In this document: in pieces, positions 14,393 to 24,208 of the stretch
Position numbering within the stretch: position 1 is the stretch's first letter
How the letters are laid out: each line of letters starts with the position of its first letter
Assembly: GCA_023953835.1 (NCBI GenBank)
Contig: JAMLJB010000001.1
Coordinates: forward strand, 3,321,501-3,385,500
Direction: 5' to 3'
Length of the DNA: 64,000 bases
From: Rhizobiaceae bacterium
GTDB taxonomy: Bacteria; Pseudomonadota; Alphaproteobacteria; Rhizobiales; Rhizobiaceae
Notes under the pieces: generated by a model
What the model was told of the DNA's origin: nothing
Seen by the model: only the letters and a program-made list of their open reading frames with translations
Database searches by the model: none
Position numbers and translations under genes: made by a program

Positions 14393-14844
14393 CAGGTGGG
14401 CCGCTTCTTCAACATGGCCTGCCGTATCGTCCTCGCGACCAGAACCCCGTCCTGATTGTAGGCGCGATGCTCGAATTCTACGATCCCGCGGTCATTCTTC
14501 GATTTCGACTCGCGCACGGATTTGACCTCGGTCTCCACCCTGATCGTGTCGCCATGAAAGACCGGATGCGGGAACACGGTGTCGGTCATGCCGAGATTGG
14601 CAAGGGTCGTTCCAAGAGTCGTGTCGTGCACCGAAATGCCGATCATCAGCCCGAGCGTGAACAGGGAATTGACCAACGGCCTGCCCCATTCGCTCTTGGA
14701 GGCAAAATCGAAGTCTATATGCAACGGCTGGGGATTGAGCGTCATGACCGAAAACAGCATGTTGTCGCTTTCGGTGACGGTCTTCGTCAGGCCGTGCCTG
14801 AAAACCTGTCCTGTCGAAAATTCCTCAAGATAAAGCCCGGCCAT
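14392..14844 (-). CDS. MaoC family hot-dog-fold dehydratase
   Basis: A 150-residue protein of the MaoC-like (R)-specific enoyl-CoA hydratase family. The typical ending of the catalytic segment can be seen in MTLNPQPLHIDFDFA (Asn/His region), and HPVFHGDTIRVETEV is a family block. In-frame ATGs exist at 14880, 14862 and 14844; 14844 is chosen because AGGAGG lies 5 nt upstream of it. The stop overlaps the start of the CitE-like gene. Mesaconyl-CoA hydratase is a related two-domain enzyme, so a hydratase step acting with the CitE-like partner is plausible but not shown. Confidence 0.87.
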   Translation of the reverse strand: MAGLYLEEFSTGQVFRHGLTKTVTESDNMLFSVMTLNPQPLHIDFDFASKSEWGRPLVNSLFTLGLMIGISVHDTTLGTTLANLGMTDTVFPHPVFHGDTIRVETEVKSVRESKSKNDRGIVEFEHRAYNQDGVLVARTIRQAMLKKRPT

Positions 14845-14994
14845 TCGATCCTCCTGTGCCATTCCATAGGCGCGGGACACGGCCGCCGCAAGGTCGGCCG
14901 CTGACTTCAGTGCTGGTTAATAAACATGGTGAACGCTTCGTAAACCATTTCCCGCATAGCGTCAGTGTGTGGCTTGCGGAGGTTACGATTCCCT

Positions 14995-16110
14995 ATGATT
15001 GTCGAGCATTTCTTGAAATGGGTAAAGACGGCGGCAGCTTCGGAGCGGGCTGCAGCGGCGGCTGCGCTGGCCCGCACCTACATCAATAGCGACATTCCCA
15101 TGGAGGACCGTTGCGCCGCCGATGCCGCGCTGACGCTCCTGCTGGACGACCCTGCCGTGAAGGTGCGCATGGCGCTCGCCGAGGTGCTTTCGATGAGCCG
15201 GGTCGCGCCGCCGCAGGTGGTCAGCGCGCTGGCGCATGACCAACCGGAAGTCGCCGAGCTGGTGCTGGCGCGCTCCCCTTTGCTCTCCGATGGCGACCTG
15301 ATCGAACGCGTGCGTGTCGGCGAAGCCGCCATTCAGGCGGTGATCGCAGACCGTCCGGTCGTCTCGATGTCTGTCTGCGCGGCTGTCGCCGAGATGGGCG
15401 ACGCCGATTCCTGCATCGTTTTGCTCAAGAATGATGGCGCGGATATCGCGGAACTCAGCTTCAAGCGCATCACCGAGCGCTTCGGCGGGGTGTGTCGCGT
15501 GCGCGAAGTTCTCATTGCGGATCGTCGGCTGCCCGCCGAGTGTCGCCATGAATTGCTGGTGCGACTCGGTGAAGCCTTGATGGAATCGCCGCTGGTGCGG
15601 GCCATTTTCCACGGCGAGCGGGCAGGGCGGGTCTTGAAGGACGCCTGGCTGAAAGCATCGGTCACGCTGATCGACCGGACGCGCACGTCGGAATTTCCGG
15701 CCCTTGTCGAGCATTTGCGGCTGCGCGGGGATTTGACGCCGCGCTTCCTCATCCGCTCGCTGGCGCATGGCAAGGTCGATTTCTTTGGTGCTGCGCTCGT
15801 CGCCCTGACCGGATATCCGCATGAGCGCGTCAGCGAACTCATCGCCAACGGATTTGACAGCGCGCTTCATGCCCTGTTCCGAAAGGCCGGACTTCCCGAA
15901 CGCACTTTCGAGGTGATGGAGCGGGCGTTGAAAATCTGGCGCGAGGTGGCGCGCGGCAAGCTGGTTGCCGGGGCGCAGGAAGCAAGCTGGCTCATGCTGA
16001 AGGAACTCGGCGATGACGGCAGCGATCTGGCGGCGATGCTGAAATCGGTGCATCTGGAAGCGTTGCGCGTGAACGCGCGCGGACATGCGCTTGCGATAAG
16101 GGCCGCCTGA
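14995..16110 (+). CDS. DUF2336 domain-containing protein
   Basis: A 371-residue soluble protein of the DUF2336 family, found mainly in Alphaproteobacteria and of unknown function. The sequence is rich in short amphipathic helices in pairs, for example LLLDDPAVKVRMALAEVL and ALAHDQPEVAELVLAR, which look like HEAT-type repeats and suggest a protein-binding scaffold. The ATG at 14995 is used; GGAGG lies 12 nt upstream, somewhat far. A GTG at 14965 is an alternative start. It is convergent with parE, with only 4 bp between the stops. Confidence 0.82.
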   Translation: MIVEHFLKWVKTAAASERAAAAAALARTYINSDIPMEDRCAADAALTLLLDDPAVKVRMALAEVLSMSRVAPPQVVSALAHDQPEVAELVLARSPLLSDGDLIERVRVGEAAIQAVIADRPVVSMSVCAAVAEMGDADSCIVLLKNDGADIAELSFKRITERFGGVCRVREVLIADRRLPAECRHELLVRLGEALMESPLVRAIFHGERAGRVLKDAWLKASVTLIDRTRTSEFPALVEHLRLRGDLTPRFLIRSLAHGKVDFFGAALVALTGYPHERVSELIANGFDSALHALFRKAGLPERTFEVMERALKIWREVARGKLVAGAQEASWLMLKELGDDGSDLAAMLKSVHLEALRVNARGHALAIRAA

Positions 16111-16114
16111 CCGC

Positions 16115-18166
16115 TCAGATATCGAGCGCGTCTTCCTGTGCGAATTCGGCGCGCTCCTGAATGAAGCGGAAGCGGGCATCGGCCTTGGTTCCCATCAGAG
16201 CGTCGACGCTCTTGCGGGTTTCGGCCTCGTCCTCGATGACTTCGACGCGCAGCAGCGTGCGCTTCCTGGGGTCCATCGTGGTTTCCTTGAGCTGGCTGGC
16301 CAGCATCTCGCCAAGGCCCTTGAAGCGCCCGATCTCCACCTTGCCGCGCCCGGTGAACTCCGTTTTCAGCAGTTCATCCTTGTGCGCGTCGTCGCGGGCA
16401 TACATCGTCTTGCCGCCCTGGCTGATCTTGTAGAGCGGCGGAACGGCCATGAAGAGATGGCCACCACGGATGAGCGCCGGCATTTCCTGATAGAAGAACG
16501 TGATAAGCAGCGAGGCGATGTGAGCGCCGTCCACATCCGCGTCGGTCATGACGATTACGCGGTCGTAGCGCAGGTCCTCGTCGCGGTACTTTGTCCGCGT
16601 GCCGCAGCCAAGCGCCTGAATCAGATCGGAAATCTGCTGGTTGCCCGCGAGCTTGTCATTGCCCGCGCTGGCGACGTTCAGGATCTTTCCGCGCAGTGGC
16701 AGCACGGCCTGCATCTGCCGGTCACGCGCCTGCTTTGCCGATCCACCCGCCGAATCGCCCTCGACGATGAAAAGCTCGGCGCCCGCCGCCGCATTCTGCG
16801 AGCAATCGGCAAGCTTGCCCGGCAATCGCAATTTCCGCACGGCGGATTTTCGGCTGACTTCCTTTTCCTGCCTGCGCCGCACGCGCTCGTCCGCGCGCGC
16901 AATCACCCATTCCAGAAGCTTCGACGCCTCCTGCGGATTGTCGGCAAGCCAGTGATCGAAAGCGTCCCGTACCGCGCCCTCCACAATGCGGATTGCCTCA
17001 AGCGTGGCGAGGCGGTCCTTGGTCTGGCCGACGAATTCCGGCTCGCGGATAAAGACGGACAACATGCCCGCCGCCGAAATCATCACATCCTCGCTGGTGA
17101 CGATCGAGGCGCGCTTGTTTCCGGTCAGGTCGGCATAGGCGCGCAGGCCGCGCATCAGCACATTGCGGAAACCCGTTTCGTGGGTGCCGCCCTCATGTGT
17201 CGGAATGGTGTTGCAGTAGGAATTGAGAAAACCGTCGCCGCCATACCAGGTCACGGCCCATTCCACGGAACCATGTCCGCCCTGCCGTTCGCTCTTGCCG
17301 GAGAAAATCTCGCGCGTGACCTGGAACTCGTCGCCGAGCGAAGCCGCCAGATAGTCCTTGAGGCCGCCGGGAAAATGGAACTCGGCCTTCGGCGGGGTAG
17401 GGTCCTTGTCCTTGAGCAGCGATGGATCGCAGGACCACCTGATGTTGACGCCCCCGAAAAGATAGGCCTTCGAGCGCGCCATGCGATAGAGGCGCGCCGG
17501 TTCGAACGCCGCGTTCTTGCCGAAGATTTCGGCGTCCGGGTGGAACCGCACGCGCGTTCCGCGCCTGTTGTGGACATCTCCAAGCTTTTCAAGCTTGCCG
17601 ATGGGGATGCCGCGCGTGAAGCGCTGGCGGTATAGCTGGCGTCCGCGCGCCACCTCCACCTCCAGCAGGTCGGAAAGCGCGTTCACCACCGACACGCCGA
17701 CGCCGTGCAGGCCGCCGGAGGTCTCATAGACCTTCGAGTCGAACTTCCCGCCCGCATGCAGGGTGGTCATGATGACTTCGAGCGCCGATTTGTCCTTGAA
17801 TTTCGGATGCGGGTCGACCGGAATGCCGCGACCATTGTCCGTGACCGTGAGAAACCCTTCCGCATCGAGTTCGACCTCGATGAATGTCGCGTGCCCGGCA
17901 ACGGCCTCGTCCATCGAATTGTCGATCACCTCGGCAAACAGGTGGTGGAGGGCCTTTTCGTCCGTTCCGCCGATATACATTCCGGGGCGGCGCCGAACCG
18001 GCTCCAAGCCCTCGAGAACCTCGATGTCGGCTGCGCTGTAGCTTTCGCTGCCGTCCTTCGCCTGCGCGGCGGTCTTGCGCACGGCCTGCACGATGGTGTC
18101 GGCCTTGCGCTGGGCGGCGCGGCCCGTCTCGTCGAGCTCGGAGAAAAGATCGTTGGACTGGTCCAT
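16115..18166 (-). CDS. parE: DNA topoisomerase IV subunit B
   Basis: ATPase subunit of topoisomerase IV, which with ParC separates daughter chromosomes; 683 residues. The GHKL ATP site is complete (EVIDNSMDEAVAG, DNGRGIPV, GGLHGVGVSVVNALS). The TOPRIM domain shows EGDSAGGSAKQARDR and TDADVDGAHI, and the C-terminus has FKGLGEM. It reads as ParE rather than GyrB because it is short and lacks the GyrB tail. The ATG at 18166 is used; an ATG three codons upstream (18175) is equally possible, as neither has a clear ribosome binding site. A 271-bp inverted-repeat element begins about 35 bp upstream, so parE may be transcribed from or through it. Confidence 0.93.
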   Translation of the reverse strand: MDQSNDLFSELDETGRAAQRKADTIVQAVRKTAAQAKDGSESYSAADIEVLEGLEPVRRRPGMYIGGTDEKALHHLFAEVIDNSMDEAVAGHATFIEVELDAEGFLTVTDNGRGIPVDPHPKFKDKSALEVIMTTLHAGGKFDSKVYETSGGLHGVGVSVVNALSDLLEVEVARGRQLYRQRFTRGIPIGKLEKLGDVHNRRGTRVRFHPDAEIFGKNAAFEPARLYRMARSKAYLFGGVNIRWSCDPSLLKDKDPTPPKAEFHFPGGLKDYLAASLGDEFQVTREIFSGKSERQGGHGSVEWAVTWYGGDGFLNSYCNTIPTHEGGTHETGFRNVLMRGLRAYADLTGNKRASIVTSEDVMISAAGMLSVFIREPEFVGQTKDRLATLEAIRIVEGAVRDAFDHWLADNPQEASKLLEWVIARADERVRRRQEKEVSRKSAVRKLRLPGKLADCSQNAAAGAELFIVEGDSAGGSAKQARDRQMQAVLPLRGKILNVASAGNDKLAGNQQISDLIQALGCGTRTKYRDEDLRYDRVIVMTDADVDGAHIASLLITFFYQEMPALIRGGHLFMAVPPLYKISQGGKTMYARDDAHKDELLKTEFTGRGKVEIGRFKGLGEMLASQLKETTMDPRKRTLLRVEVIEDEAETRKSVDALMGTKADARFRFIQERAEFAQEDALDI

Positions 18167-18201
18167 GTGTGCCATTTCGTTCAGATCAACAGGCCCTGAC
18201 C

Positions 18202-18472
18202 CTAGGTCGTAGTGACGATTTAACGGTTCGCTGCGTTGGAGCGGAAAAGACCGCTGAACAGGAGAAAAGCGCAAGGCGGTGTTGACCACCGTCGAGCATT
18301 TTCGACGCATTCAGCGGCCTTTTCTGCCCAACCCCGGAGGGGCCGCGCCGAAATCGGCCATTTCTTCGTCACGCGTCGTCGAATATGCGCTGCATATCCT
18401 TCCTCCTTCTTCCTCGAACTGACCAATTTCATCTGCGGCGCAGCAAATCGTTGAATCGTCACTACGACCTAG
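18202..18472. mobile_element. MITE-like inverted-repeat element 2 (271 bp, CTAG ends)
   Basis: A 271-bp stretch is bounded by 34-bp inverted repeats, 18202-18235 and 18439-18472, with 31 of 34 matching; the first 19 bases, CTAGGTCGTAGTGACGATT, are identical. Like the element at 12603 it starts and ends with CTAG, is nearly the same length, and is weakly palindromic inside, but its terminal sequence is different. No transposase is encoded. It lies in the region between parE and the diguanylate cyclase gene. The rest of that gap (18473-18696) holds an AT-rich stretch at about 18540-18640 that could carry the cyclase promoter, without a convincing -35/-10 pair. Confidence 0.72.
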
Positions 18473-18696
18473 TGCGAATCAGTTGAGCAATACTGCCATT
18501 TCGGGGCGGTACACGACAAGCGTTCCGGTTCTGTTCGTCAATTGCGGCTTGTCAAACGTAAACGATATTTTGACCAAAAGGATAAAATTTTCCTTGTTGG
18601 TCCATGTTTCTGTAAACGTGACTGGATTACCTTTGGTTGCGCGCGTGCGAAAGCCGTTCGCGAAGGTGCGCGGCGGCGCGAGTGCGGAACGAAAAA

Positions 18697-19851
18697 ATGG
18701 ACCTTGACTACGTTTCACTTCTGTTGGCCGCTGCGCTTTCAGGTTCGTTCCTGTTTGTCGCGCTGCTGGTAGTGTGGATACCGGCACGAGAGCACAGACA
18801 TCTCGTGTCAAGCGCGGCGGGCGTGGCGGCGCTCGTCGCGCATGTCATGTTCTACTGGGCCTATGCCCACAACGCCAGCACCTGGATCGCCTGCATCATG
18901 CTCGCGCTTCTGCCGGCTGGCATGGCGCTTGTGCTGGCTTCCGCGCGCCAGCTCTACGGCATCTCGAAAGGGTTGCACGACTCGCTTTGGCTGGCCGCCA
19001 GCTCTGCTTTGGGTACGACGGTGCTCGTGCTGGCCGGCGCCGATGGCGCGGCCTTCATGCTGGCCTATTTCATGACCGCTCTGCTGCTGGTGCTGACGGG
19101 ATTGATCCACTGGCGATACAGGGCCGAGGCGCCTGCACTGATGACCCTGGTCGCGACGCTTTTCGTGCTTTGCGCCGCGTCCTTCGCCGCGTGCGGCGCG
19201 GTACTCCTGTTCAACGGCCAATGGCAGATCGGCCATGTTCCCGACAATTGGGCCGAGCGCGTGAACATCGTCATTTCCGTCGCATGCATGACCGGACTGG
19301 GCGGCCTGCTCTTGACCCTTCACAACATCAGGGCGGGCGTTCAGCACGAATCCGAGGCGATGCGCGATTCGCTTACCGGGCTGATGAACCGCCGGGCCAT
19401 GCAGACGCTGCACGCCGACAAGCAATTCGGACGTTTCACCGCCGTTGCCATGTTCGATCTCGATCACTTCAAGCGCACCAACGACCTGTTCGGTCATGCG
19501 GTGGGCGACGAGGCGCTGAGGGTGTTCGGCGCGGTGATGAATGCCCATACCCGCCCGCACGACCATTCCTTCCGGCTGGGCGGCGAGGAATTTGCGATGA
19601 TTGTCTCCCGGGTCAGCCGGGATCAGGTGCACGCCATCGCCGACAGCATCTCGCGCGAATATGCCGAGCGCGAGATCGCCACCGACCTCGGGCCGGTCCG
19701 CTGCACGGTCAGCGTCGGCATCAGCTTCGGTTCCCCGACAGGATCGAGCCTCATCGAAATCCTGACGGATGCCGACCGCGCGCTGTACGCGGCCAAGCGC
19801 GCGGGCCGCAACCGCGTGGTGTTCTTCGAGCAAAGCAGGAAGGCGGGCTGA
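18697..19851 (+). CDS. membrane-bound diguanylate cyclase (GGDEF)
   Basis: A 384-residue enzyme predicted to make cyclic di-GMP from two GTP. The first ~210 residues form about six or seven membrane segments. The GGDEF domain follows, with the active-site motif GGEEF at 295-299 and an intact inhibitory I-site RPHD at 286-289, exactly five residues before it, so product inhibition is expected. DSLTGLMNRRAM and FDLDHFKRTND are standard family blocks. There is no EAL domain. The ATG at 18697 is used. The stop codon lies in the loop of a terminator-like hairpin shared with the convergent gcvP. Confidence 0.92.
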   Translation: MDLDYVSLLLAAALSGSFLFVALLVVWIPAREHRHLVSSAAGVAALVAHVMFYWAYAHNASTWIACIMLALLPAGMALVLASARQLYGISKGLHDSLWLAASSALGTTVLVLAGADGAAFMLAYFMTALLLVLTGLIHWRYRAEAPALMTLVATLFVLCAASFAACGAVLLFNGQWQIGHVPDNWAERVNIVISVACMTGLGGLLLTLHNIRAGVQHESEAMRDSLTGLMNRRAMQTLHADKQFGRFTAVAMFDLDHFKRTNDLFGHAVGDEALRVFGAVMNAHTRPHDHSFRLGGEEFAMIVSRVSRDQVHAIADSISREYAEREIATDLGPVRCTVSVGISFGSPTGSSLIEILTDADRALYAAKRAGRNRVVFFEQSRKAG

Positions 19852-19863
19852 TCGCCCGCCTTT
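19840..19863 (+). terminator. hairpin spanning the stop codon of the diguanylate cyclase gene
   Basis: A perfect 9-bp stem (19840-19848 with 19854-19862) has the 5-nt loop TGATC, which includes the TGA stop codon, and is followed by a short T stretch. It lies between convergent genes, so it may stop transcription from the cyclase side and less well from the gcvP side. The T-run is short, so strength is uncertain. Confidence 0.6.
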
Positions 19864-19867
19864 GCGA

Positions 19868-22678
19868 TTATTCAGCGGCGTCGCTGTAGGCGCTCAGCGG
19901 CGGGCAGGAGCAGACCAGGTTGCGGTCTCCCGCCACATTGTCGATGCGCGATACCGGCGGCCAGTATTTCGCTGCCGTGTCCGGGTCCGAACCGGGATAG
20001 GCCGCTTCCATGCGCGAATAGGGATGCGACCACTCCGCGACCAGCGTTTCCGTTGCCGTGTGCGGGGCATTGAGCAGCGGGTTGTCGGTCTTCGACCACT
20101 CGCCAGAGGCAACCTTTGCCGACTCGCGCGCAATGCCGATCATCGCCTCGCAGAAGCGATCCAGCTCGTGCTTCGGCTCGGATTCCGTCGGCTCGACCAT
20201 CAGCGTGCCGGCCACCGGCCAGGACATGGTCGGCGCATGAAAACCATAGTCGATCAATCGCTTGGCGATGTCGTCTACAGTAATGCCTGCGCTGTCCTTC
20301 AACACCCGCGTATCCAGAATGCATTCATGGGCAACCCGGTCGCCACGCCCCTTGTAGAGCACGGGATAGTGCTCCTTGAGGCGCGCGGCCACATAGTTGG
20401 CGGCGAGGATGGCGTGCTCGGTCGCACGCTTGAGGCCGTCCGCTCCCATCATGCGGATATACATCCATGTGATCGGGAGGATCGACGCTGAACCATATGG
20501 CGCAGCCGAAACAGGATGCGTGCTGCCATGGTCGATATGGCCGGGCAGGTAGGGCGCGAGATGTTCGGCAACGCCGATCGGGCCGACCCCCGGCCCACCG
20601 CCGCCATGCGGAATGCAGAACGTCTTGTGTAGGTTCATGTGGCAGACATCGCCGCCTATGTCGCCGGGCCGGGCGAGGCCCACCAGCGCGTTGAGGTTCG
20701 CGCCGTCGAGATAGACCTGCCCGCCATTGTCATGCACGAGCTTGCAGATGTCCTTGATCGTCTCTTCAAACACGCCGTGCGTGGACGGATAAGTGATCAT
20801 CAGCGCCGCGAGATTGGCGGCGTGCTGCTCGACCTTGGCGCGCATGTCGTCCATGTCGATGTCGCCGCTGGCCGTGCACTTGACCACCACGACCTGCATT
20901 CCCGCCATCGCAGCGCTCGCCGGGTTGGTTCCGTGCGCCGACGAAGGAATGAGACAGATGACGCGGTTGGTGTCGCCGCGCGCGGCGTGATAGCGGCGGA
21001 TTGCCAGCAGGCCCGCATACTCGCCCTGGCTGCCCGCATTGGGCTGGAGCGAAACGGCATGGAAACCGGTAATCTCCGCGAGCCAGCGCTCCAGATCCTC
21101 GCACATGGCCTGATAGCCCTTCGAATGCGCCTTCGGCGCGAAGGGGTGCAGGTTCGCCACGCTTGGCCAGCTTACCGGGATCATTTCAGCCGCGGCGTTC
21201 AGCTTCATGGTGCAGGAACCGAGCGGAATCATCGTCCGGTCGAGTGCCAGATCCTTGTCGGCAAGCTTGCGCATGAAACGCATCATATCCGTTTCAGACC
21301 GGTTTTCATGGAACACCGGCTGGGTGAGGAACGTCCTCACGTCGCGAGTCGCGCCGGGCAGGGCGATGAGCGCCTGCGCCGGAACGGTTGCGCCGAACAG
21401 GGCGGCAATCGCCTGCACGTCCGCTTCCGTCGATGTCTCGTCGAAGGTGATGCCGATCAGATCATCACTGACCATGCGCAGCAGGCGTCCGTCCTTCTGC
21501 GCCTCCTTGGCCTTTTCCTTCGCCTTGCCCTTGAACTCGACGGTTACGGTGTCGAAGCGCTGTGCGCCAAGCACATTGAGGCCCTTCGCCATCAGCGCGC
21601 TCGCCAGCCGGGCCGCGAGTGCGTGGATCTGGTTGGCAATGGCCTGCAAGCCCTCCGGCCCGTGCCAGATCGCGTATGCTGTGGCCATATTGGCAAGCAG
21701 CGCCTGCGCGGTGCAGATGTTCGAGGTCGCCTTGTCGCGCCTAATGTGCTGTTCGCGCGTCTGGAGCGCGAGCCTGTATCCTGGACGGCCCTTGGTGTCG
21801 ACCGATTGGCCCACGAGGCGGCCCGGCATCAACCGGGTCAGCGCTTCGGTCACCGCGCAATAGGCGGCATGCGGCCCGCCGAAGCCGATGGGCACGCCGA
21901 AACGTTGCATGGACCCCACGGCGATGTCGGCTCCGAGACTTGCAGGGGGTTGCATCACCGTCAGCGCCAGCGGATCGGCGACGAAAATGACCAGCGCGCC
22001 CGCTGCCTTCGCCTCCGCGATCTTCGCCGCGTGGTTGCCATAGACGCCGTGCGTGTCCGGCCATGCCACGACCAGCGCGGCCGTGTTTTCGTCGATGGTA
22101 TCGCCGTCGATCTCTATACCGAGCGGTTCGGCGCGCGTCTGCGCCACATCGCGCGTCTGCGGATGGGGCGCGTTCGCAAAGGCAATGCGCGTCCGCTTCT
22201 CCTTGTGGTGGCGAACCGCGATGCCAATTGCCTCGGCAAGCGCGGTCGCCTCATCCAGCAGCGAAGCGGAGGCGACCGGCAGCCCGGTCAGTTCCGTCAC
22301 CAGTGTCTGGAAATTGAACAGCATTTCGAGACGGCCCTGGCTGATCTCGGCCTGATAGGGCGTGTAGGCCGTGTACCAGGCCGGGTTCTCGAACATGTTG
22401 CGCAGGATGACGGGCGGCGTGTGCGTGCCGTGATAGCCCAGTCCGACGAAGCTTTTCAGGACGACATTCGCCGACATTTTTTCGGAAAGCTCCGCCAGAG
22501 CTTCCGCTTCCGTGGCAGCGGGCGGCAGGTTCAGGGGTCGGTCCAGCCTGATCTTGTTCGGCACGGCCTGAGTGATCAGGGTTTCGAGCGAAGGCACGCC
22601 GAGCGCAGCCAGCATGGCGCGCGTGTCGGCCACATTCGGCCCGATATGCCTTGGGGCGAAAGTTGCGTAGCTGTTCAT
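19868..22678 (-). CDS. gcvP: glycine dehydrogenase (decarboxylating), P-protein
   Basis: P-protein of the glycine cleavage system, 936 residues in a single chain (not split into P1/P2). It decarboxylates glycine on PLP and passes the aminomethyl group to the lipoyl arm of GcvH. The PLP lysine is K685 in [18 protein letters not shown]. The N-terminus FAPRHIGPN is the family start, so ATG 22678 is chosen over an upstream in-frame codon. It is the last gene of gcvT-gcvH-gcvP, 4 nt after the gcvH stop, and is expected to be glycine-induced through the riboswitch in front of gcvT. Confidence 0.97.
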   Translation of the reverse strand: MNSYATFAPRHIGPNVADTRAMLAALGVPSLETLITQAVPNKIRLDRPLNLPPAATEAEALAELSEKMSANVVLKSFVGLGYHGTHTPPVILRNMFENPAWYTAYTPYQAEISQGRLEMLFNFQTLVTELTGLPVASASLLDEATALAEAIGIAVRHHKEKRTRIAFANAPHPQTRDVAQTRAEPLGIEIDGDTIDENTAALVVAWPDTHGVYGNHAAKIAEAKAAGALVIFVADPLALTVMQPPASLGADIAVGSMQRFGVPIGFGGPHAAYCAVTEALTRLMPGRLVGQSVDTKGRPGYRLALQTREQHIRRDKATSNICTAQALLANMATAYAIWHGPEGLQAIANQIHALAARLASALMAKGLNVLGAQRFDTVTVEFKGKAKEKAKEAQKDGRLLRMVSDDLIGITFDETSTEADVQAIAALFGATVPAQALIALPGATRDVRTFLTQPVFHENRSETDMMRFMRKLADKDLALDRTMIPLGSCTMKLNAAAEMIPVSWPSVANLHPFAPKAHSKGYQAMCEDLERWLAEITGFHAVSLQPNAGSQGEYAGLLAIRRYHAARGDTNRVICLIPSSAHGTNPASAAMAGMQVVVVKCTASGDIDMDDMRAKVEQHAANLAALMITYPSTHGVFEETIKDICKLVHDNGGQVYLDGANLNALVGLARPGDIGGDVCHMNLHKTFCIPHGGGGPGVGPIGVAEHLAPYLPGHIDHGSTHPVSAAPYGSASILPITWMYIRMMGADGLKRATEHAILAANYVAARLKEHYPVLYKGRGDRVAHECILDTRVLKDSAGITVDDIAKRLIDYGFHAPTMSWPVAGTLMVEPTESEPKHELDRFCEAMIGIARESAKVASGEWSKTDNPLLNAPHTATETLVAEWSHPYSRMEAAYPGSDPDTAAKYWPPVSRIDNVAGDRNLVCSCPPLSAYSDAAE

Positions 22679-22682
22679 GGCC

Positions 22683-23051
22683 TTATCCAATATGTGCCTT
22701 GTAGCCGGCCTCATCCATGAGGCCCGCCAACTGGCCCTCGTCGGCCAGCTTCATCTTCCAAAGCCAGCCGTCGCCCGTCGCCGCGGAATTGACCAATGCC
22801 GGATCGGAAGCCAGCGCCTCGTTGGCCTCGACGATTTCGCCGTCCACGGGCGCGTACACGTCCGAGGCGGCCTTGACCGACTCCACGACCACCGCCGTAT
22901 CGCCCTTTTTCAACTGCTTGCCGACCTCGGCGGCCTCGACGAATACGAGGTCGCCGAGCTGTTCCTGCGCATAGTCGGTGATGCCGACCGTGGCAACGCC
23001 GCCATCGACGGTCAGCCACTCATGGTCTTCGGTGTAGTAGGTCCTGGACAT
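22683..23051 (-). CDS. gcvH: glycine cleavage system H protein
   Basis: Lipoyl carrier of the glycine cleavage system, 122 residues, full length. The lipoylated lysine is K60 in [14 protein letters not shown], and the typical start YYTEDHEWL is present. It shuttles the aminomethyl group from GcvP to GcvT. It lies 3 nt downstream of gcvT and 4 nt upstream of gcvP, in one operon. Confidence 0.97.
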   Translation of the reverse strand: MSRTYYTEDHEWLTVDGGVATVGITDYAQEQLGDLVFVEAAEVGKQLKKGDTAVVVESVKAASDVYAPVDGEIVEANEALASDPALVNSAATGDGWLWKMKLADEGQLAGLMDEAGYKAHIG

Positions 23052-23054
23052 GGA

Positions 23055-24158
23055 TTATCCCTTGAAATAGCGATGCTGGATGAAAGGAAGCGGAGCGACG
23101 TCAACCGGGATGCGGCTGCCACGCACTTCCGCGAAGAGTTTAGCCGCGCCGGGCTTTGCAAGACCGGCGCGCACATAGCCCATGGCGACCGGATGCGCGG
23201 CGGAGGGGCCAAAGCCGCCGGACGTGACGCGCCCGACCGTCTTGCCCTCGGCATCGACCAGCGTGGCGCCGCCGCGCACCGGCTGGCGGCCTTCCGGCTT
23301 CAGCCCGACGCGCTTTTCGGTGGCACCGGCCGCGATTGCCGTCCGCAGGGCCGCCGCCCCGATAAACGTTCCCGTTTCGCGCAGATCCTTTGGAATGGCC
23401 CACAGCAGCGCGGCATCGACCGGATTGGTGTTCACGTCGATGTCGTTGCCGTGCAGGCAAAGCCCCGCTTCAAGGCGAAGGCTGTCGCGGGCGGCAAGGC
23501 CGATCCACTGCACGCGCTCATCCGCCGCGAGGCGCTCGACCAGCGCGCGCGCATCGGCTTCGGGCAGGCCGATCTCGAACCCGTCCTCGCCGGTATAACC
23601 CGAGCGGCTCATGAACCAGCCGGAGCGCGGCTCGAACCCGGTCATGAACACGAGATTGCCGGTGTCGACGCCTGCCTGCGCAAGCACGGCTGCGGCTTCA
23701 GGTCCCTGAATTGCCAGGAAAACACGATCCAGAGGCTCGACCACGGCAGTGTAATGGCGGGCGACATCTCGAAGATGCGCCTCGTCGCCTTTTGCATTGC
23801 CGGCATTGGCCACGACCATGAACCGCTCGTCGCCGAGGCGCGTGACGATCAGGTCGTCCATGATGCCCGCGTCGTCGTTGAGGAAAAATGTCAGCTTCGA
23901 CTGGCCGACCGACATGGAGGCTGCATCGAGCGGGCAGGTCTTGGACAAGAGCGCCGCAGCGCCATTTCCCTCGATCTCGAAGAGCTTCATGTGGGAAATG
24001 TCGAACAGCCCCACATGCTCGCGCGTGTGCAGATGCTCCTTCATCACGCCGGGCGGATAGGTCAGCGGCATGTTCCAGCCCGCGAAAGCGCCGAATTTTG
24101 CGCCCGCCTTGCCGTGAATGTCTTTGAGTGGAAGTTCTTTTACGGTTTCGCCTGTCAT
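23055..24158 (-). CDS. gcvT: glycine cleavage system aminomethyltransferase, T-protein
   Basis: T-protein, 367 residues, which transfers the methylene group from the H-protein to tetrahydrofolate and releases ammonia. Family blocks are clear: FAGWNMPLTY, HVGLFDISHMKLFEIEG, SRSGYTGEDGFEIGLP (with the catalytic Asp region) and GLAARDSLRLEAGLCLHGND. The ATG at 24158 has AGGGAG just upstream. It is the first gene of the gcvTHP operon and is preceded by a tandem glycine riboswitch. Confidence 0.96.
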   Translation of the reverse strand: MTGETVKELPLKDIHGKAGAKFGAFAGWNMPLTYPPGVMKEHLHTREHVGLFDISHMKLFEIEGNGAAALLSKTCPLDAASMSVGQSKLTFFLNDDAGIMDDLIVTRLGDERFMVVANAGNAKGDEAHLRDVARHYTAVVEPLDRVFLAIQGPEAAAVLAQAGVDTGNLVFMTGFEPRSGWFMSRSGYTGEDGFEIGLPEADARALVERLAADERVQWIGLAARDSLRLEAGLCLHGNDIDVNTNPVDAALLWAIPKDLRETGTFIGAAALRTAIAAGATEKRVGLKPEGRQPVRGGATLVDAEGKTVGRVTSGGFGPSAAHPVAMGYVRAGLAKPGAAKLFAEVRGSRIPVDVAPLPFIQHRYFKG

Positions 24159-24208
24159 GGCTCCCTCAGAGTCGCGCCTGTTCAGCCGCTGGATGCGGCC
24201 TGTGAGCG

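Noticed and set aside
18220-18462. Open frames inside the second inverted-repeat element
   Set aside because: They span the arms, mirror each other on both strands, and show no transposase (DDE) motif.
18549-18600. Sigma-70-like promoter before the diguanylate cyclase gene
   Set aside because: TTGTCA and TTGACC occur in an AT-rich stretch, but no acceptable -10 lies at 16-18 bp from either.
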